Assembly: GCA_025455045.1 (NCBI GenBank)
Contig: JALONJ010000014.1
Coordinates: forward strand, 1-38,280
DNA: 38,280 nucleotides
Direction: 5' to 3'
From: Microscillaceae bacterium
Lineage (GTDB): Bacteria > Bacteroidota > Bacteroidia > Cytophagales > Microscillaceae
Shown here: positions 18,348-26,823 of the stretch, piece by piece
Layout: the number at the start of each line of letters is the position of its first letter
Numbering within the stretch: position 1 is the first letter of the stretch
The notes under the pieces: generated by a model
The model's database searches: none
The model's input: the letters and a program-made list of their open reading frames with translations, nothing else
Told to the model about the DNA's origin: nothing
Program-made: the position numbers and the translations under genes

Positions 18348-19916
18348 TTATTGCAACGACTTAATGGCTTGAAAAGGGTTTATCAACTTACCGGTTTTGG
18401 GCGTATCTTTGGTATCTACGCCGGTTTTGGTCAATATTTTATATGCCTCCTGCGTAGTGAGTGCAGGTTTAAAAGCCTTCATCACGCCCAAAATACCGGC
18501 GGTATAAGGCGTAGCCATTGAAGTACCACTATAAGCCGCATACTGGTTTTTGGGAATTGTCGAGAAAATCTCCACCCCCGGCGCAGCAATACCCATCGCC
18601 ACGTCATTGACAAAATTGGAAAAATCGGCACGAGCCAAATTTTGGTCAATGGCAGAAACCGTAATTACCCCCTTGCAATTGGCGGGTGAGTGATGAATCG
18701 CGTTTTCGTTGGAGTTACCGGCGGCTACTACAACAATAGCTCCGGCTTGATTGGCGTAGCGGATAGCTTCTTCGTAGGCGCGTTGTCCGGCATCGGTCGA
18801 TGGGCCACCCAAAGACATTGAGATTACATCGGCTCCGTTATCTGCGGCTTCAATAATGCCTTGAATGATTTGGTCTTGAGTACCCCAACCTTGGTCGCTC
18901 AATACTTTGATGCTGGTGATTTCAGTAAATTCACCATTCATATTCAAGGAGGCTATACCCAAGCCATTGTTCGATACTGCCGAAGCTATACCGGCGCAGT
19001 GTGTACCGTGGCTTTGCTTGTCGCGGTCATATTTCTTTTTGGTTGATTTGTAATTGCCTTTTATATCTTCGTGTTCACTATCTACACCGGTATCTAAAAT
19101 GGCAATTTTGGCTTTCTTTTGTGGTTTTAAGCCATTGGTTTTCAGGTAGTTATAATATTCCGAAACATTCATTGCTTCAAAAGCCCACATTTTCCCGAGG
19201 TGTGGGTCATTGATGCCATAATCTTTGCGATTGGGGCGTGCAGTTTGGGCATTGGATTCCAAAGGGCTGAGGCTAATCACTTCGTTTTGTTCCACCCAAT
19301 CAATAGCTCCGGTAGCTTCCAAAGTTTTGATTACTTTTTCAAGGTCGGTATTTTCAGGAATATCCAATACATAGTATTCTTCCAAATCAGAATAATCCAA
19401 GTGTTTGATGTCCGAAAATGCTTGACGGATTTGCCCACCCAAAGGCTTGACTGCCGCCTCGATGAGCGCGAGTTGGGCGGGGTTTTTTATGTCAAACAAC
19501 AGCTCGCCATTGGGAGCAAGGCGATTGCGACGGGTATCTTCTTGCATAAAAGGCAAATTGTTGCCAAAATATTTTTGGGTGGCTTGGGGGATAAAATTGG
19601 AGTACAAGAAATAACCGCCTACGCCTACACCTACCGCCGTAATAAAATAACCACGCGTGCTTTTGAGGTTATTTGCCAACAAACCCACGACTACTACCGC
19701 AATAAAGTCGCGGGGTAGCATCAACAATAGCTTATACAATACACTAAATTTGGTAAAGTACAACACCGAAGCGTACACAACCGTAGCTCCCCAAAAGCTA
19801 AGGGTGGGAAGAATGGTGCTATTTTGAGGGTCTCTATACACTCGATAAAACCACCACACTACCGACAACAGCAGACCAATAACTACGTATGGATACAAAA
19901 AATCTGGCATAATCAA
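18348..19916 (-). CDS. Membrane-anchored S8 (subtilisin-like) serine protease
   Basis: 522 residues. Unusually, about four membrane segments come first (about 9-26, 38-54, 60-82, 90-107), then a prodomain-like alpha/beta stretch (about 138-215) and the S8 catalytic domain: D275 in AILDTGVDS, H303 in SHGTHCAG, N401 in AAGNSN (oxyanion) and S466 in YSGTSMATP, a full triad. Subtilisins are normally secreted by a cleaved signal peptide; here the protease is tethered to the inner membrane and no type IX C-terminal signal is seen. The prodomain may be removed by self-cleavage. Substrate unknown. ATG start MIMPDF; the second Met is as good. A terminator lies just after the stop. Confidence 0.92.
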   Translation of the reverse strand: MIMPDFLYPYVVIGLLLSVVWWFYRVYRDPQNSTILPTLSFWGATVVYASVLYFTKFSVLYKLLLMLPRDFIAVVVVGLLANNLKSTRGYFITAVGVGVGGYFLYSNFIPQATQKYFGNNLPFMQEDTRRNRLAPNGELLFDIKNPAQLALIEAAVKPLGGQIRQAFSDIKHLDYSDLEEYYVLDIPENTDLEKVIKTLEATGAIDWVEQNEVISLSPLESNAQTARPNRKDYGINDPHLGKMWAFEAMNVSEYYNYLKTNGLKPQKKAKIAILDTGVDSEHEDIKGNYKSTKKKYDRDKQSHGTHCAGIASAVSNNGLGIASLNMNGEFTEITSIKVLSDQGWGTQDQIIQGIIEAADNGADVISMSLGGPSTDAGQRAYEEAIRYANQAGAIVVVAAGNSNENAIHHSPANCKGVITVSAIDQNLARADFSNFVNDVAMGIAAPGVEIFSTIPKNQYAAYSGTSMATPYTAGILGVMKAFKPALTTQEAYKILTKTGVDTKDTPKTGKLINPFQAIKSLQ

Positions 19917-20183
19917 AATTTTAAATGGATAATTGCCTTAATAACTATAGAAAATGTACTAGCAAAAATTATACAACTCTTTGATAATCAAATCATTAAG
20001 TTATTTTATCTAATCAAAACCGATTCATTGAAGCGTTGCGGTTTTTTTTGCGATTACTACTTTAATTATGAACGTAATTTAGGCAAAAACTTTACAAAAA
20101 AAATATTTCGGTAAGATTTTTTACTAATTTTTACAATTTCTTGCCGTAAAACTGGCAAAATAGCAGTGATTTTAATCGCTTCT
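19917..20183. other. Spacer with one palindrome
   Basis: Core 19982-19990 (TTGATAATCAAATCATTAAG, TTA at proper spacing). A weak hairpin AAAACCG/CGGTTTT at 20016-20045 may end the upstream minus-strand gene, but its loop is long and its T-run short. No gene. Confidence 0.5.
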
Positions 20184-20684
20184 TTATTCTTTTGTAGTTT
20201 GCGAAAGCATTATTTGGTAAGTCAGTTTACATTCAGGTTTGTTTGCCAAATATGCCATTGTTTTATCTTGAAATTCTTGATTATTGTCATAGCGGTCATA
20301 TTTTTTCATTTTTTCATCACAATTTTTACTCAAAACTTTCTCAAATTCATTCATTTTCTGTACGTCTTGCATAATGCGGGCTTGTTCTTCGGGGCTGGCA
20401 GTCATCAAAAATTTGGTAAATTTTTCTTGGGCTTCGGTTTCCCCTTTTTCCATAATATCTATCATCAATTGGCTGAGTGCGGGATGCAACTCGCCCATCG
20501 CCGTATTGATGCAGTCGCACACCATAATGGCGGCTTCTTCGGCATCGGCATCTAGGCTAGTTTCGGTTTTTGGGGCAGGATTTTTTTTGCTGGTGCTACC
20601 TTTGCTTGCCCCGCCGCCCGTAGTTTGCGCTCCAAGCGATAAGCTAAAAACCAAACAGGTAATGAATAGAAGTAGTTTTGTCAT
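20184..20684 (-). CDS. Small secreted protein with four cysteines, unknown function
   Basis: 166 residues. Signal peptide 1-20 (SLSLGAQ), then a Gly/Ser/Lys-rich low-complexity stretch (21-45) and a helical domain with C56 and C58 (MVCDCIN), C122 and C152. The CxC plus two later Cys is a pattern I have seen in small secreted Bacteroidota proteins, where two disulphides would staple a helical bundle. No enzyme motif. The start is ATG. It lies 267 nt upstream of the subtilisin gene on the same strand; a functional link is not shown. Confidence 0.8.
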   Translation of the reverse strand: MTKLLLFITCLVFSLSLGAQTTGGGASKGSTSKKNPAPKTETSLDADAEEAAIMVCDCINTAMGELHPALSQLMIDIMEKGETEAQEKFTKFLMTASPEEQARIMQDVQKMNEFEKVLSKNCDEKMKKYDRYDNNQEFQDKTMAYLANKPECKLTYQIMLSQTTKE

Positions 20685-21065
20685 TAGAATAAAATAAATT
20701 GAATAAGTATTTAAACAAAACGTAAAAAAGCCGATGATGTTTTAAGCAATATTGGTTGAAATTTTTGTTTTAGAATAAAATGTTTGAAAATCGGGCTTTG
20801 CTCCACAAATTTTATTTTGTAAACAATTGATACTCAGTAGTTTGATTCTAAATATTAGCGTATTTCAAAATTAATAATTATAAATTGAATATTGTGATAA
20901 CTAATTGACTGTGTCCGCCTCTGGTGGATTATCCTCCAAAGGCGGACACAGTCAATTACTTATAAAAACTGCCCGAAGTATTGTTAATAATATTTCAAAA
21001 TATTCACGTTAATTATAATCAATTCCTGATTTTGTACTTGATTTGACAGCAGCAAATTGAATAAT
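20685..21065. other. Spacer with the doubled long-form palindrome
   Basis: Between two minus-strand genes. Holds the large hairpin at 20898-20962, followed by CTGCCCGAAGTATTGTTAA, the same tail as the composite repeats; also a degenerate palindrome TTGATACTCAGTAGTTT near 20828. No gene. Confidence 0.75.
20898..20962. repeat. Long-form palindrome, double (copy L3): 20-bp stem
   Basis: TAA - 5 nt - TGA, then 43 nt, then TCA - 5 nt - TTA. Arms 20905-20924 and 20936-20955 pair over 20 bp with one mismatch around an 11-nt loop (TGGATTATCCT). The arms begin TTGACTGTGTCCGCCTCTGG. The outer TAA/TTA frame and spacing equal those of the 25-bp palindrome. Confidence 0.85.
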
Positions 21066-21650
21066 CTATTTTTCCTCCTCAAGTTTTTCGGGCATAAAAT
21101 ACATAGCCGGTACCAACAAAAACAAGGCAAACGAAATATAAACCGAAATATACGACCCAAAGGCGGCAATAAAATAACAACTGACTCCAATAAGATTTTT
21201 GATAAACATTCGCCGCTTAAATTCATCGGTATAAATGCCGTATAGCATTTTTTTGGCTTCGGCATAGTTTCGTAAAATGGTAAAACTCAAAGAATTCATA
21301 AAAAAAATAAGCCCATACACCATATCGGCTTCGGGCAAAAACGGATTCAAACCCATAAAATTGGTAGAAAAAGGTATCAAACTCATCCAAAACAAAAGAT
21401 GAATATTGAGCCAAAGAAACCCACCGTTGATGTGCCTGATTTGGTGCAAAAGCTGATGATGATTGACCCACATCACCGCCAAAACCAAAAAACTAAACAT
21501 ATAAGCAACGAATTTGGGTAAGAGTAATTTTAAGGCTATCCAAGGCTCTTGCGAAGAAGTATTTTCGGGAATTTTGAGGTCAAAAACCATAATTGTGATA
21601 ATAATGGCGATAAATCCATCGCTAAAGGCTTCCAAACGATTTTTGCTCAT
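21066..21650 (-). CDS. TMEM175 family (DUF1211) membrane protein, likely potassium channel
   Basis: 194 residues from the ATG at 21650; the frame extends to a TTG at 21683, but the ATG sits right before the conserved start MSKNRLEAFSDG. The FSD motif (F9-S10-D11) in helix 1 is the family hallmark and lines the pore in TMEM175 channels. About six membrane helices follow (helix 1 at about 9-28, then near 48-68, 78-100, 106-126, 148-166 and 172-188). Bacterial members have one six-helix repeat and work as tetramers. The basic segment YAEAKKMLYGIYTDEFKRR lies between helices 4 and 5. Stands alone; no regulator recognised. Confidence 0.88.
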   Translation of the reverse strand: MSKNRLEAFSDGFIAIIITIMVFDLKIPENTSSQEPWIALKLLLPKFVAYMFSFLVLAVMWVNHHQLLHQIRHINGGFLWLNIHLLFWMSLIPFSTNFMGLNPFLPEADMVYGLIFFMNSLSFTILRNYAEAKKMLYGIYTDEFKRRMFIKNLIGVSCYFIAAFGSYISVYISFALFLLVPAMYFMPEKLEEEK

Positions 21651-22060
21651 AAAAAAACACGTGTAAATGGATTGTTTAATCAAAATAATTACTTTCCATA
21701 AACCACAAATTTTTCAAAATGTTATGACCCGGCTAAGTTTAAGCCGGCGTTTCATCGAGTCAATATCTTCAACAAAATTTTCAGATATTCACCGCTTTTT
21801 CAAGGATTTACCGAGGCAACACACAGCTTTTGTCAAAAAATGAGCAATTACCAGCAGCCCCTCAAGTAATTTTTATTAATTTCTGAAAATTTATAACTGC
21901 CTATGGAATTACAAATTATATAATCACTTGATTACCAGCCAGAGGCAAATACAGTCAATTAGTTATATCTTATTGATTATCAATGACTTATAAAAATTAT
22001 ATCAAATAAATCATTTTTTTTCTTTTCTCTGGCTTTAATTTTGTTTACTTTTAGTTTAAA
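21651..22060. other. Divergent spacer of about 410 nt
   Basis: Holds a GC-rich hairpin (CCGGCT 21729-21734 with AGCCGG 21742-21747), a long-form palindrome (21921-21965) and a standard palindrome (core 21974-21982) 9 nt after it. The stretch 21750-21890 is less AT-rich than other spacers but has no convincing reading frame. No -33/-7 promoter pair recognised. Confidence 0.6.
21921..21965. repeat. Long-form palindrome element (copy L4)
   Basis: TAA - 5 nt - TGA (21929-21931) - 23 nt - TCA (21955-21957) - 5 nt - TTA. The inserted 23 nt (CCAGCCAGAGGCAAATACAG) are in reverse orientation relative to copies L1 and L5. Confidence 0.8.
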
Positions 22061-23281
22061 ATGCACCAATCAATGAAACATTTATTGATTTTAGTTTTAA
22101 ATCTTATCTTTTTTTCCCTTGTGTCTGCCCAAAATCAGGCACAAATAGATATTCTTTTGTCCAAACTCAAAACTATCAAAGACACAGCTCGTACCAAAGT
22201 TTTGAATGATTTAAGCTTCGAATACCACACGCTCGAACCTGTCAAAGCCATTGAATACAGCACTCAAGCCCTAGAATTATCGCAATCCTTGAGCTACACC
22301 AGTGGCACTGCCCATAGCTTGTGGCATTTGGGACTGGCATATCAAAGCAACCTAGACTATATTCAAGCCCAAAAATATTTTTACTTAGCATTGGCATTGG
22401 AAGAAAAACTCAACGACCCCTTGGGCGTAGCCCGTTGTTTGAATAGCATTGGCGATGTGTATAAGTCGCGCAAATCTTACAAAGAAGCCATCAAAAAATA
22501 CAAACGTGCCGTCGAGATTTTTGAAGAATTGGGTGAGCGCAAAGGTACAATCGATGTATTGAGCAATATTGCCGAAGTATATCACAGCTTGGCAAAGTAT
22601 GATAACGCCCTCAATTTTGCTACCAAAAGCCTTGACTTGGCACGAGTTATGGGTACTACCGAAGGAGTAGAACAAGCCAGCCTGATTTTGTCGGAAGCGT
22701 ATGCCAAAGTTGGCAAATACCAAGAAGCCTACGACTACCACTTGTTGCACATTCGCTTGCGCGACAGCACACTCAATGTCCAAAAACGCAAAGAAATCAA
22801 TCGGATTGAAGATAGATTTGCCAAAGAAAAACGCGACTACGAAGAAAGAATTCGCAACGAAAAAGCCAAAGAAGAAGCCAAACAAGCCCAAATTCGCCGC
22901 GACAATATCCAATATGCTATGATTGGAATTATATTTATTGCTTTATTTGGCGGAATATTTTTTATTGGCAGGTTTGACATTCCCCAGGCATACGTTGAGA
23001 GTGTGATTTTTATTACTTTGTTGCTGATGTTCCGCTTTTTTCAAGTATTGTTGATGCCTTTTGCCGACAATTACTCCGAAGGCTCACCTCTGGTGATGCT
23101 GTTGGCAAATGTAGGCTTGGCACTGTTGTTTATGCCGGTGCACGGACTTTTGGAACGCCGCCTCAAGAAAAAAGTATTTGAAGAAACGCCCCAAACCGAA
23201 AAACTCAAGGTGCGCCCGTATTTGCAGGAGCGTTGGAAAAAATTTATCGGCATCAAAAACAAAGCTGAAACCAAAGAATAA
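22061..23281 (+). CDS. TPR-repeat membrane protein without an output domain
   Basis: 406 residues. Signal peptide (hydrophobic 8-22, ending VSAQ), then about four to five TPR units between 45 and 235 (for example GLAYQSNLDYIQAQKYFYLA and GDVYKSRKSYKEAIKKYKRA), a charged coiled coil (240-280), three membrane segments (about 284-303, 312-332, 343-363) and a basic cytoplasmic tail. Periplasmic TPR plus membrane segments is the sensor half of many Bacteroidota TPR-kinases and TPR-HTH regulators, but here no kinase or DNA-binding domain follows. It may recruit a partner. ATG at 22061 or, more likely by signal-peptide shape, at 22073. Confidence 0.85.
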   Translation: MHQSMKHLLILVLNLIFFSLVSAQNQAQIDILLSKLKTIKDTARTKVLNDLSFEYHTLEPVKAIEYSTQALELSQSLSYTSGTAHSLWHLGLAYQSNLDYIQAQKYFYLALALEEKLNDPLGVARCLNSIGDVYKSRKSYKEAIKKYKRAVEIFEELGERKGTIDVLSNIAEVYHSLAKYDNALNFATKSLDLARVMGTTEGVEQASLILSEAYAKVGKYQEAYDYHLLHIRLRDSTLNVQKRKEINRIEDRFAKEKRDYEERIRNEKAKEEAKQAQIRRDNIQYAMIGIIFIALFGGIFFIGRFDIPQAYVESVIFITLLLMFRFFQVLLMPFADNYSEGSPLVMLLANVGLALLFMPVHGLLERRLKKKVFEETPQTEKLKVRPYLQERWKKFIGIKNKAETKE

Positions 23282-23303
23282 CCCTTGTTTTTTTTGCTTC
23301 AAA

Positions 23304-23777
23304 ATGAAAAACAAAGCTATACAGTGGATTTTTACTCTTTTTTTCTGGAGTATAATTGCCTGTACAAATTCAGATAAAAAATTGGACACTCATCAACTGA
23401 ATGAGCAATCCAATCCGGTTGTTTATTTTGAAATACCGGTTACCAACCTAGACCGAGCCGTAAAGTTTTATACAAATGTCTTTCATTTTGACTTTGATAA
23501 AGTTGTCATTGATAAAAACGAAATGGCATTATTCCCTTTTGTAGATAAAAACCGAGGAATTTCGGGAGCTTTGGCAAAGGGTGAAATCTACAAACCTACC
23601 AAAGACGGAGTTTTGATTTATTTTAAAACCCAAAACATCGACAAAACTTTAAAACTGGCTGTGGATAATGGGGCAAAAATTCTCTATCCCAAAACTTCCA
23701 ATGGTGATTTGGGCTTGGTAGCCGAATTTGAAGATAGTGAAGGCAACCGAATTGCCTTGCATCAAGCCCCTAGGTAA
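23304..23777 (+). CDS. VOC family (glyoxalase-like) lipoprotein
   Basis: 157 residues from the ATG at 23304, 22 nt after the preceding stop; upstream in-frame codons belong to the TPR gene in another frame. The signal peptide ends in a lipobox with C20 (SIIAC), so it should be a lipoprotein. The rest (about 35-155) is one VOC module: VVYFEIPVTNLDRAVKFYTN at its start and EFEDSEGNRIALHQ at its end. VOC proteins form metal sites from paired modules; as a single module it would dimerise. Periplasmic or surface VOC proteins are rarely characterised. Probably co-transcribed with the TPR gene. Confidence 0.87.
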   Translation: MKNKAIQWIFTLFFWSIIACTNSDKKLDTHQLNEQSNPVVYFEIPVTNLDRAVKFYTNVFHFDFDKVVIDKNEMALFPFVDKNRGISGALAKGEIYKPTKDGVLIYFKTQNIDKTLKLAVDNGAKILYPKTSNGDLGLVAEFEDSEGNRIALHQAPR

Positions 23778-24202
23778 ATGGGCTAAATTGCCAGAGGTAT
23801 CTGCAATTTGTGTTTTTCTGTGTTTGCGATGTGCCTAGGTGGCTCAAAAAAAGAAAGTATCAACTTCAATAGTGCCGAGTTTCTAGTTTCTAGTTTCTAA
23901 TTCCGAGTTGCTTATTAAGTATTTGATTATCAGCTAGTTACATAAAAAACTTAAAGTATCATAACCAATAGTTCGGACAGTTTCTAGTTTTTAGTTTCTA
24001 GTTATTTGCTAAGTGCTTGATTATCAGCTAGTTATAAAAAATATTTGAAATAACATAACTAACTGATAATCAAGTACTTATAAAAAATATCCGAAGTATT
24101 GTTAAAAATAGATAAAAAAATGTAAGCGCATAAATTGCTGATAATCAATGTTTTATATTATTTTATTTGAAAATAAAAATTAAAACGCTCACTTATCACT
24201 TC
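23778..24202. other. 425-nt spacer packed with palindromes
   Basis: Four palindromes (cores 23924, 24018, 24064, 24139). Two have the heptamer tract AGTTTCT on their left at exactly 14 nt (tracts about 23878-23909 and 23976-24003). 23961-24106 is composite copy B. No gene and no T-run terminator, although both flanking genes converge here. Confidence 0.8.
23961..24106. repeat. Composite palindrome repeat, copy B
   Basis: CAATAGTTCGGACAG, heptamer tract, 14 nt, core 24018-24026, AATATTTGAAATAACATAAC, core 24064-24072 (46 nt centre to centre), then AAAAAATATCCGAAGTATTG. Best preserved of the three copies. A further partial copy (tract plus palindrome) precedes it at 23878-23945. Confidence 0.85.
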
Positions 24203-25372
24203 CTAATTCCCAACTTCCAATTCCTTTGCCGCCGCGATGAGCTTTACTTCTTCGCTTTGCCAATAAATATCTGCCGGAGTTTGCCTATTTTCATAAAAAT
24301 CAGCGTTTTGAATCTGGGCATACAATTCATTTATATCGGGCAAATGCTGGAAATTGAGAAAATTAGCGGCACAAAAAGCATAATTTTTAAAAAAATCTTC
24401 CCAAGTCGGGTTCGCACTCACCAGCATCGGCAGGCGAAAATGTAAATATTCAAAAAATTTGGTGGGTATGCGTTGCGCAAAGCATTTGTTGGGGCGATAC
24501 GGCAAAATCGCCATATCAGCCTTCGCCAACTCTGCCAAAATGTGAGCGTGGCTCACCGGTTTTTCACCGCCAATTAAGGTAATAAACGGTTGATTATCAA
24601 TTAATTGTCTTATTTTGACTAAATCTGACTGCTTGGCACAATAGCCAATAATGGTCAAATTGATTTGGGTATCAATCTCATACAATTTTTTGATTAAATC
24701 AATGGCTTCAAAAACTCCATAATCAGCCGAGATAGTACCTGACAAAATAAAATTTTTAATTTTAGTTTTTGATTTTCTTGTAAATACTTGATTATCAGTA
24801 TTTTGTGAAAATTTATTTTCCAAAATACAATATTTTATTTGGTTATTTGGCTTTTCTTTATTTTGCCCGATAAAGGGTAACTCTTGGGCATAGCATTTTT
24901 CGGCTAACCAATATTGGTCTATCCAAAGGCTCGCCAGCCACTCCCAACTCCTGAGCATATAAGCCAACAAATGACGAATAACCGGCGGAAAAACTTGAGT
25001 ATAAATCAGGTTGTTGAAATAATTTTCTTGGACATCATACACCAGTTTTTTGCCAAAAAACCATTTATACAATAAAGCTGCCGGAATCAGCTCAAAAGTG
25101 CTGATTATCAATACATTAGGCTTTATTTTGCGCAGTGTTCGAAACAATAAAATATTTGCAAAACATCTGTTTAAATCCAATCTTTTGAAATTATAAATTG
25201 GATAAAAACTGAGATTGTCAAGGGCGGGCATCGGCATATCTCGCGCGGCAAAAGCCACAATATGAATGTGGGTTTGGGCAAAATGCTTTGCCAAACTCAA
25301 GCCGATTTTTTCGTACATTCGGGGGTCATTGACCGGCTTCAAAACCGAAGCTATGACAATATTGGCTTTCAA
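24203..25372 (-). CDS. Glycosyltransferase (GT4-like)
   Basis: About 389 residues from a TTG at 25372, chosen because LKANIVIASVLKPVNDPRMYEKIG matches the usual GT-B N-terminus (first strand, then a DPR-Y/F-K motif); the open frame runs on to 25447, but that would leave no room for a promoter before the divergent gene. The C-terminal domain has SGTISADYGVFEAIDLIKKL, LTIIGYC and the donor-site stretch RIPTKFFEYLHFRLPML, typical of family 4 transferases (E of KFFEYL). No membrane anchor. Three palindrome cores (24591, 24789, 25102) lie inside the gene, in weakly conserved parts. Probably acts in polysaccharide or glycolipid synthesis; donor and acceptor unknown. Confidence 0.85.
   Translation of the reverse strand: MKANIVIASVLKPVNDPRMYEKIGLSLAKHFAQTHIHIVAFAARDMPMPALDNLSFYPIYNFKRLDLNRCFANILLFRTLRKIKPNVLIISTFELIPAALLYKWFFGKKLVYDVQENYFNNLIYTQVFPPVIRHLLAYMLRSWEWLASLWIDQYWLAEKCYAQELPFIGQNKEKPNNQIKYCILENKFSQNTDNQVFTRKSKTKIKNFILSGTISADYGVFEAIDLIKKLYEIDTQINLTIIGYCAKQSDLVKIRQLIDNQPFITLIGGEKPVSHAHILAELAKADMAILPYRPNKCFAQRIPTKFFEYLHFRLPMLVSANPTWEDFFKNYAFCAANFLNFQHLPDINELYAQIQNADFYENRQTPADIYWQSEEVKLIAAAKELEVGN
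24583..25113. repeat. Three 25-bp palindromes inside the glycosyltransferase gene
   Basis: Cores 24591-24599, 24789-24797 and 25102-25110. The first two are read as D-N-Q (LIDNQ, NTDNQ) and keep TAA/TTA on one side; on the side where TAA would be an in-frame stop, the codon is CAA in both. The third is read as LIIS in a frame in which the flanking TAA is harmless. Confidence 0.75.
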
Positions 25373-25446
25373 TTCAATTGATAAGTTTATGATTTGGAAA
25401 ATTGCTAATTTGTTGATATAATTAAACTCATTAAACTGCCCCGACA

Positions 25447-26574
25447 ATGAAATTTATTCGCATATTTATTATTTTTCCTTTGCTTTTGTATGGTATCTAC
25501 ACCTTTTGGAGTCGGGCTGACCGTGCCGCCCCCGAACTCAACTTAGACCTGCAAATCAAAGAAATCAAAAGTATTGGCAAAGATAACAAAAAAGGCAATG
25601 TAGTGGGTATTCAGCCATTTATGTATCCGATTGACTATGCCTCCGAAGCAAATTTTTATACCAAAATGGACGCTTACTTTTACGAAGCCCAAAAACAGCG
25701 TTTTTTGGATAGCAATACTGTGGTTCTTTTACCCGAATATTTGGCAACTTGGCTAGTGGTGGCACACGAAAAACAAGCAATTTACTTCCAAACCCGCCTC
25801 GAGGAAGCTATGATGTTGATGTTGTTGAGCAATATCAGCAGTTTTTGGCAAATCGAGGTTCCTGAAACCGTCCGCGAAACCATACCCTACAGCCTTTTTG
25901 TGATGAAAGCCCCCCAAATGGCGCAAATTTATCAAAATGTATTTAGCCTATTAGCCCAAAAATACGGCGTAACCATTATTGCCGGGTCAATTCTTTTGCC
26001 GGAGCCTAGCCTTGTCAATGACCGCCTGCAAGTTGCCAAAGGCAATTTGTATAACATCTCTCTTATTTTTAAACCCAATGGCAAGCCCTATCCGCAAATT
26101 GTCAAAAAAGCCTTTCCGATAGCTCAAGAACAGCCTTTTTTGAGTCGTTGTATGCCCCAAGAAATCCCTGCTTTTGATTTGCCTATCGGCAAAACCGGCG
26201 TACTGATTTGTGCCGATTCTTGGTTTGGTGATGCCTATCAAACCCTTCAAAATCAACAAGTTAGCTTTGTAGCCGTTCCCTCTTTTGTGTCGGGTAATGA
26301 GGCTTGGAGCAAAACTTGGCAAGGCTACAGTGGCTTTGCCAGCCCCACCGAAACCACGCCCGACATCAATCGCATTACCGAAGAACAGGCTTGGCTCAAA
26401 TACGCGATGGCTGGCAAACTCGAGCAATACAATCTCAAAAATGGCTTCAATGTATTTTTACGAGGCAACTTGTGGGATTTAGGCTCTGATGGTTATTCAA
26501 TTGTTGTCAAAGATGGCAAATTGGAAGCTGGTAGCAAAGTAAACGGCGCAAGTTTGATTTGTTTTTGGTTGTAA
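25447..26574 (+). CDS. Membrane-anchored carbon-nitrogen hydrolase (nitrilase superfamily)
   Basis: 375 residues. N-terminal membrane anchor (about 4-20), then an alpha-beta-beta-alpha hydrolase with a recognisable E-K-C triad: E97 in LLPEYLA, K220 or K221 in VKKAFPIAQE and C255 in GVLICADSWFGD. The family hydrolyses or transfers acyl groups on amides; membrane members include apolipoprotein N-acyltransferase, but this one lacks the seven-helix domain of Lnt. Compared with standard nitrilases there is an insertion (about 100-160) between the Glu and Lys motifs. It is divergent from the glycosyltransferase gene with a 74-nt gap. Substrate unknown; a role in modifying an envelope component is a guess from context. 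Confidence 0.82.
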   Translation: MKFIRIFIIFPLLLYGIYTFWSRADRAAPELNLDLQIKEIKSIGKDNKKGNVVGIQPFMYPIDYASEANFYTKMDAYFYEAQKQRFLDSNTVVLLPEYLATWLVVAHEKQAIYFQTRLEEAMMLMLLSNISSFWQIEVPETVRETIPYSLFVMKAPQMAQIYQNVFSLLAQKYGVTIIAGSILLPEPSLVNDRLQVAKGNLYNISLIFKPNGKPYPQIVKKAFPIAQEQPFLSRCMPQEIPAFDLPIGKTGVLICADSWFGDAYQTLQNQQVSFVAVPSFVSGNEAWSKTWQGYSGFASPTETTPDINRITEEQAWLKYAMAGKLEQYNLKNGFNVFLRGNLWDLGSDGYSIVVKDGKLEAGSKVNGASLICFWL

Positions 26575-26823
26575 ATAATTGATGATCGATGATTTATAAG
26601 ATAAATAGCAGAACGACATTGATAGTTAATATATATTAGCAATACTTCGGACAGTTTCGGATTTTTAGTTTTGATTTGTTCTAAGTACTTGCTAATCAGG
26701 TAGTTACAAGAAATATTTGAAATAACATAACTAGCTGATAATCAATCACTTATAAAAAACACCTGAAGCATTGATTAAATTTGTGTTTTTTAATAATGCT
26801 TTAAAATATGGTTATTAGCCAGC
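26575..26823. other. Spacer between convergent genes with composite repeat
   Basis: Holds a degenerate palindrome right after the nitrilase-like stop (TTGATGATCGATGATTTATA, 26579 onward) and composite copy C (26637-26776). No T-run terminator seen. Confidence 0.7.
26637..26776. repeat. Composite palindrome repeat, copy C
   Basis: AGCAATACTTCGGACAG, a decayed heptamer tract (AGTTTCG, TTTTTAG), degenerate core TGCTAATCA (26690-26698), ATTTGAAATAACATAAC, then an exact core (26736-26744; 46 nt centre to centre) and AAAAAACACCTGAAGCATTG. Same order and spacing as copies A and B. Confidence 0.8.

Noticed and set aside
20016-20045. AAAACCG/CGGTTTT hairpin as a terminator
   Set aside because: 16-nt loop and only four T after it on the minus strand; too weak to list as a terminator.
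21729-21747. CCGGCT/AGCCGG hairpin as a riboswitch or terminator
   Set aside because: Short stem, no T-run and no recognisable aptamer; noted only in the spacer description.
23178-23303. Upstream extension of the VOC frame into the TPR gene
   Set aside because: The lipoprotein signal begins at the ATG at 23304; the upstream part is the TPR gene in another frame.
25373-25447. Longer TTG start of the glycosyltransferase
   Set aside because: It would overlap the start codon of the divergent gene and adds residues before the first GT-B strand.
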